A stretch of DNA of 64,000 nt from Castanea sativa. Taxonomy: Eukaryota; Streptophyta; Magnoliopsida; Fagales; Fagaceae. Position numbers and translations under genes: made by a program. The notes under the pieces are model-generated. The model was not told where the DNA came from. It made no database searches and saw only the letters and a program-made list of their open reading frames with translations. Positions 58,789-64,000 of the stretch are shown one piece after another; position 1 is the stretch's first letter, and each line of letters begins with the position of its first letter. The stretch lies in NCBI RefSeq assembly GCF_040712315.1, contig NC_134015.1, forward strand, positions 57,799,964 through 57,863,963. The letters are read 5' to 3'.

Positions 58789-60367
58789 TGATAAAAAATT
58801 ACTCTTAAATCTCAGTTGATTGTAGAAGGGATTCTGTCTGCATTTCAAAAGTTACTCTTAAATCTCAGTTGATTCCTGAAAAATATCAGCATTTTCTCCC
58901 CTAAAAACGCTAAGGTGCACACTTTTTCTCTTGAGTCAATCTTTGCCTGCAGCTGATGGGCTTAGTGAGGTGTGGGCCTACTGTGATGAGTGAGACTTGG
59001 GCTTACGGAAGTGTGCTGCGGATTGGTAGGTCTTAAGTAACTGATGAAAAACAGGTCTAAATTCAAATAGAGCAGATTGGGCTTCCTAAACGGGTCGGGT
59101 TGACCTGGCCCAAACCTAATAATGTGTGTTTCCTTTGTTTGTTTAGTTATTTGTGGATTTGATTTTGTGATTGGGTTTCTGGTTTGTTAAAACAAGTGGG
59201 TTTTGTTATTATCAAGTTTCTGATCCGCCGTTTATCAAAAAAAAAAAATTCTGATTCACCACTCTAACCTTACCTGAGAAGATCGGTGCTTGCCAGAGAA
59301 GAAAGGGAAAAATTGGGAAATTGGATTAGGGAAAGGAAATTGAACCCAAACCCTCCACCACTCAATCATAAATGGTTCCACAAGAACGCTAAAGCTTGTA
59401 AATCCTAGTCTATAGTTGTTTTGGGTTTCAAGAAAATACAAAAGTTTGGCTTAAACTCACCTGAAAAAGAAAAAAAAAAAAATTCTTACAGATGAAGGAG
59501 TTCCATTGTAAGTAATAATGCCTAGAAGCCCAAAAAACTGAATATAAGATTCAAACAAAAGTGAATTTGTCTTTGTATAGAAGATGAAGGAAGGAGCAAG
59601 ACACAATTTAATAACAAAGAGAAACACCTTTGCTGCCCAGTTCTGAAGTTCTAGAGATAGTTGAGAGATAGAGAGAGACAAAGAGAAAATAACGGAGAGA
59701 GAATGAAAGAAAAGTTGCTTTGTGGGATTTTTTTTTTGGCCCTTGGATAGCTTCACTTACACGTGTCCTTCATCTATTTAAAAAATGGAGAAAACAGGAG
59801 GGTATTAAACGGGAGGTGAGCTGTCCCGTAATTTTTTAATAAAAAAACGTCAAACCATTAAAAAAATAATGACAAATTATTGTTCCGTTAAAATAACACC
59901 ACAAACAGTAGTTAGTAAAAAAAAAAATACTAATACATCTTATTTTTAAAACTTGAGAGGCCAATTGTGCTTGCTTCAAATTTAAAGAACCAATAGTGCA
60001 CATAGAGTAAACTTGAGGGACTAACATTGTAGTTTCGCCTAAAGGGAAAAATTAGTTGAAATGGTATAATGAGGCTCATGAATAGTACCAAAAAATGCAG
60101 TGGGACTCATGAATATTAACAAAAACATGCTGAATAGTAAAATAAATTTACAAAAATAATTTTTGCCAAACGAATACTAGTTTACCCCAAGCTTAAATAA
60201 AGAACTAGAAATGGTAATATAAAAAATAAAAAAATTAAAAAAAAGGTTCAAAGTCCTTGTGTTGTACGGATTTAGTTGTGAAGAAATTTATTGAGAAATA
60301 ATGAATTATATTGAATACAAGTGATATGCATGGTAATCAGGCAAGGTATCCACTTGGCACAATTTTC

Positions 60368-60511
60368 ATGTCCTTTAAAGCCATATCGGGTTTAAAGATG
60401 AATTTGGGGAAATTGGAATTGGTACCGGTTGGACGGGAGTCGGACATGGAGGCTTGGCGTCTATATTATTATTTATTGGGGTGTAAAACATCTGGGTTAC
60501 CAATGAATTAG
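60368..60511 (+). pseudogene. LINE reverse-transcriptase fragment (unit 2)
   Basis: Counterpart of the fragment at 8890-9030. It differs by a single residue in the visible stretch (LVPVG here, LVLVG in unit 1), and the version here is closer to the usual LINE pattern. It is not functional. Confidence 0.75.
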
Positions 60512-61361
60512 ATTGAATATAAGTGGTACATGTGGTAATAAGATAACAAGATATATGACTTGCTTTCTTTTCTATTCTTACTTCTAAATTATTCTCTCCC
60601 TCAGGTTGTGGCATGTGATAATCTCTACACTTTGGTTTGAACTTTGAACCATAAATGAAATAGTTGTATTCTTACTTCTAAATTTTCTATATTTGCCATG
60701 GTTAATACCTTGTGTGAGTTGTGTCCCTATCAAAGAATGAGAGTCGTTAGTTTCCACTTACTAAAATGCCACATTTTGTTCAATTAGATGTAGATATAAT
60801 TTTGTGAGTTGAAAAAATTTAGGCCAGCGTGTATTCATGCAAAGGCACAAAAAAAAAGCTTTATTTCTTGAAAATTATTTTTCCTTACTTGTTTTTGGGG
60901 ATCCCATTGAAATCTTTAGAATTGCTAAGTTCTGACAACTTCATTTTGTCTAACATGCAATGCCTAGAGACTTAGCCTTCCCACTTTGGTACTCCTAGAA
61001 TGTAGTGATGTTGTGCTCTTTCTTCTCATATTTATGATGGAGTCCAGAAATTAAATTCATTGTAAGGTCCACCATTAATGTGAGAAAAATGGCACAATTT
61101 CGTCTACTATAACCTAATAATTTTCCCTCACTTTGATTCTTTCCTTAATTAAGGAGTTATTTATTTTTATACAAATGATGAGATATATGACTCATGAAGA
61201 AGATAAAACTATGAACAATTTTTTTTTTTAATGTTTGTGTTAGCATGTAATGTACGCATGCAATAACATCCAGGTTGATAATTTGGATATGGATCAAGTA
61301 CCACCATTGCAATTTGATATTAACATATTTGGTTTCTTTTTCTTGATGTACATACATACAT

Positions 61362-61515
61362 ATGTGGGTTCTAGTTAGCTCAACTGGTAAAATCTCTAAT
61401 GGTTGTATAAGAGATCTGGGGTTCTATCTCCACCTACACCAAAAACTGATTGGTGTCTTAGTCTGATGCTAAAGAATTATCATCAGAAGCGGATGCCATA
61501 AGTTGAAACTCTCTA
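61362..61515 (+). mobile_element. tRNA-derived SINE (unit 2)
   Basis: Counterpart of 9886-10046, with a better preserved A box (tagctcaactggtaaaatc) and B-box region (ctggggttctatctc). Its A-rich tail passes into the TA and TACA microsatellite, with no element inserted. Confidence 0.72.
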
Positions 61516-61580
61516 AAAAAATATATATATACTACATACATACATATATAGATGGGTTCAAGTTACACTTAGTGTAACTC

Positions 61581-63450
61581 TTATAAACTTACACATTTTT
61601 TACATAGTAGATTTCTAAGAAATCTAACAATTAAAAAAACATCATTAAATCCTATTGTTTTCCACCTTATTATCTAATTAATGCTAACATTTTCTCTCTC
61701 TTTCTCTCTCTCCTTATTTATTGCTTTCCATCATATAATATTTTCTTCAACACAATCTAATATATATATATATATTTATTTATTTATTTATTTATAAAAT
61801 ACTGCTCGGAGAAACAAGAAAAATACACAGCAAGTAGGAAAAATGCCTTATTCTTTTGGAATTACTTTGAACAAGTCTTTTATGCCCTGATTTAATCAAC
61901 GGTTTTTTATGGAAAGGACAAAAGAGTAAAACATAAACATTTAGAACTTATCTAAGCCATGTTCATATAAGGTTCCATCGCCAAGGTTTGAGGCTTCCTT
62001 AACTACTTGTTTTATCCACACAATAGAAAATAGACATTTCTCTCTCTCATCAATGCCAAAAATTCTCCAAAGTTAGTCTCACTTTTCAAGGAGGAACTTA
62101 TATTCTCTTGCACAAATTCAACACTTTCTTGACGGTGATGAATTATAGGGAAAAATCAAAGCCATGCATAACCTTAATTAACACTGCACAAGTATACTCT
62201 AAAATAGAGTAATTAATTTTTCATTGAGTTACTTACCGAGGAGATTTCTACCACTATTTATATCCAAGAGCCTATATGAAGTTCATAAGCCCAACTACAC
62301 ATCTGTTTAATCTGTTAGATTCGATGACTGTGATCAATTAAATTAATTATGTTAGAAACGGTACATATATATCTTCAATACCTGATTAACTTCAAAGATT
62401 CTTTCTTTCTTTCTATTCTTTTTTGTTTCTATAATAAAAAAAAGATTGAAACTTCATGGATGCTTTCTTTCATTTCTTCTTAGTAGAAATCTTCTTGTTT
62501 CTAAAATAAAATAAAAAAATCTTTTGGAACAAAACATGAAAGTTCCTTTACTAGATTGCATATTCGTATAGGCTTTGGACTTTTTATAGTTAATTTTCAT
62601 TGAGCTAACGTTGTTCCCATGCATTACGTCAAAAGTTCATCGTGAAATTTCAGCTTAATTATAAAAAGTCTCTATCCCTTGCCATTACGTACAATAATAA
62701 TAAATCTATCCTATGTACCATACTTTTTGTTGCTTCCAAAGGCACAAATTAAATGGCCTCCTTTCAAATCTTCTTCGTCTCAACTTTCTTCTTCTTCCTC
62801 CATAACATAGCATCAAGAGCCAAAATTTGCAAAACAATATTATCTTGCGATGGCTACGCATCAGATTTTAGGATTAAATTCCCTTTTCAACTAAATACTA
62901 CTACCTCTAGATCTACACAAGCCAAACGCTGTGGCTATCCAGGATTCAATTTATCATGCAGCAACCAAAGGCAAACAATTCTCACTCTCCCTCATTCAGG
63001 GCACTTCGCTAGCTGTGGATGATATCGACTACTTTGAGCAATTACTCTATATCAAGGACCCAGCCCAAATGGTTCCTAAACTTCAACTTCACTACGATGG
63101 GCTCTCCTTTTTACTACTCATTAATTAGAGACTGATGAATTTTACGACTTCTACAACTGCTCCAACGTCAGGAGACTCAAGACTGGTGAATTTGGTTTGG
63201 TTCCTTACCTTAGCGGCATGACTTTAAGGTCTTCATAGTGAATTTGAAAGTCATTTGCTTACTCTTGTTTTGGGTAGTTTTGAAAAATCAATGAAAATGA
63301 GATTATTTTTCAACTTTTTTTTTAGATTGTGTTAAAGAAAATATTATTTGGTGGGAAGCAATAAATAAAGAGAGAGAGAATGTTAGTATGTTTTTTTAAC
63401 CGTTAGATCTCTTAGAAATTTATAGTGTAAAAAATGTGTAAGTTTATAAG
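61581..63450 (+). mobile_element. Element with long terminal inverted repeats, unit 2 copy
   Basis: Counterpart of 15592-17502, with the left arm at 61581-61760 and the right arm at 63323-63450. The right arm here has lost about 40 bases relative to unit 1 in the part next to gttagtatg. The cargo is the same promoter and gene fragment. Confidence 0.55.
62753..63238 (+). pseudogene. GUB_WAK_bind domain gene fragment, unit 2 copy, more decayed
   Basis: Counterpart of 16754-17253, with the same frameshift after LTLPHSG. In addition, a short deletion and change at about 63062-63072 removes the DGCLPRR motif, and the later cysteine codon in VPCL is a tyrosine codon (VPYL). The final stop is TAG in place of TGA. 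The extra lesions show both copies are evolving without constraint. Confidence 0.8.
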
Positions 63451-63463
63451 GAGTAAGTTTAGA

Positions 63464-63494
<31 letters not shown>

Positions 63495-63498
<4 letters not shown>

Positions 63499-63690
63499 TG
63501 GGTTCAAGTTACACTTTTTATAAACCATTGGATTTAAGTAAATCCAACGGTAAAAAAAATGCACTCATTAATACTAATATTCTAATAAAGATCTCATTTA
63601 TTATCCTAATTTATAACATTCTATACCTATCTCTAATCCCAAAAATAGATATATCTTTCTCTCTGCTCTCTCTTTCTCTTCCACTACACG
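63495..63690 (+). repeat. Small interspersed repeat, unit 2 copy
   Basis: Counterpart of 17528-17770. It starts agatgggttcaagttacac but has lost the fold-back segment, so that the first arm passes straight to actttttataaaccattgg. The loss of one arm of the palindrome is a typical replication-slippage deletion. Confidence 0.6.
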
Positions 63691-64000
63691 TTTCTGATAG
63701 CAAACCATTTGATGCAATCATCTCCTCTCCTTCTCCTTCCCCCATCCCCTCCGATGTGGTCAATGTGTTATGGTGTCCAGCCCTTTTATCATCCTTTGAA
63801 TTTTACAAATCCTTTGTGGTATGGTATCCACCAAAATCTAAACCACACAATTCTATTGGCTCTAATCTTAACCGTTTAATTAAATTAAATGGTTACCAGT
63901 TACCGGTAGACCATGTAAGCATATAAAAGCAAACCCAAAAATTTTGCGTTCCTTCAATTCTGATTTTTGAGGCGATCCAGAGAAGATGATGTTGATGTCG

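Larger units (their letters stand above)
58789..61525 (+). repeat. Segmental duplication block B' (unit 2)
   Basis: Second copy of block B. Homology with the third partial copy (48180-48607) starts about 22 bases further left, at aaaacacac, than homology with block B. This fits a deletion end inside block B of unit 1. The block cuts into the purple acid phosphatase gene on its left. It holds a LINE reverse-transcriptase fragment and a SINE. Confidence 0.93.
61535..64000 (+). repeat. Segmental duplication block C' (unit 2)
   Basis: Second copy of block C, directly continuous with block B' through a short AT and TACA microsatellite. This is the junction that the 5.4 kb element splits in unit 1. 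It carries a more decayed version of the GUB_WAK_bind fragment and is cut by the window end inside the first exon of the next putative gene. Confidence 0.93.

Overview
This window is nuclear DNA of a flowering plant. It is AT-rich and intron-rich, with long TA, CT, ATT and TG microsatellites, tRNA-derived SINEs, MITEs, a Helitron, and gene families typical of eudicots (DC1-domain, GUB_WAK_bind, ERD6-like sugar transporters, purple acid phosphatase, AIPP2-like PHD protein). A woody eudicot, perhaps of the Fagales, is an impression from the repeats and has not been tested. No prokaryotic, organellar or viral genome is seen.

Layout. The two ends are copies of one another. Unit 1 (from before base 1 to at least 18.07 kb) consists of blocks A (1-7302), B (7303-10070), a 5.4 kb transposable element (about 10071-15515) and C (about 15533-18067). 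Unit 2 (48788-64000, running off the end) consists of A' (48788-55772), a 3 kb stretch with a Helitron and the 5' half of a purple acid phosphatase gene (55773-58788), B' (about 58789-61525) and C' (about 61535-64000). A third partial copy of B lies at 48180-48607. Comparing the units dates events relative to the duplication: a MITE and the large element occur only in unit 1, and the phosphatase stretch appears to have been lost from unit 1 at a 4-base microhomology. Block C carries a broken GUB_WAK_bind gene fragment between long terminal inverted repeats. Its promoter and first 11 codons occur again, inverted, at the start of block A.

The middle (18.1-48.2 kb) is mostly single-copy. It holds an AIPP2-like PHD-finger gene on the minus strand (26184-22674, six coding exons), an intact single-exon DC1-domain gene (34678-36207), scattered exons of ERD6-like sugar transporter pseudogenes in a permuted order (28.4-29.3 and 41.6-43.3 kb), exon remnants of one or two unidentified genes (36.9-40.97 kb), and a direct duplication of a promoter-like block (30.36-33.05 kb).

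Only the DC1 gene, the PHD gene and possibly the 3'-truncated phosphatase look able to make a recognisable protein. The rest of the coding-like sequence is pseudogenic or transposon-derived. The genes do not form a pathway; the coherent story of the window is duplication, element insertion and gene decay. All homology calls come from reading the sequence and recalled family motifs, with no database search.
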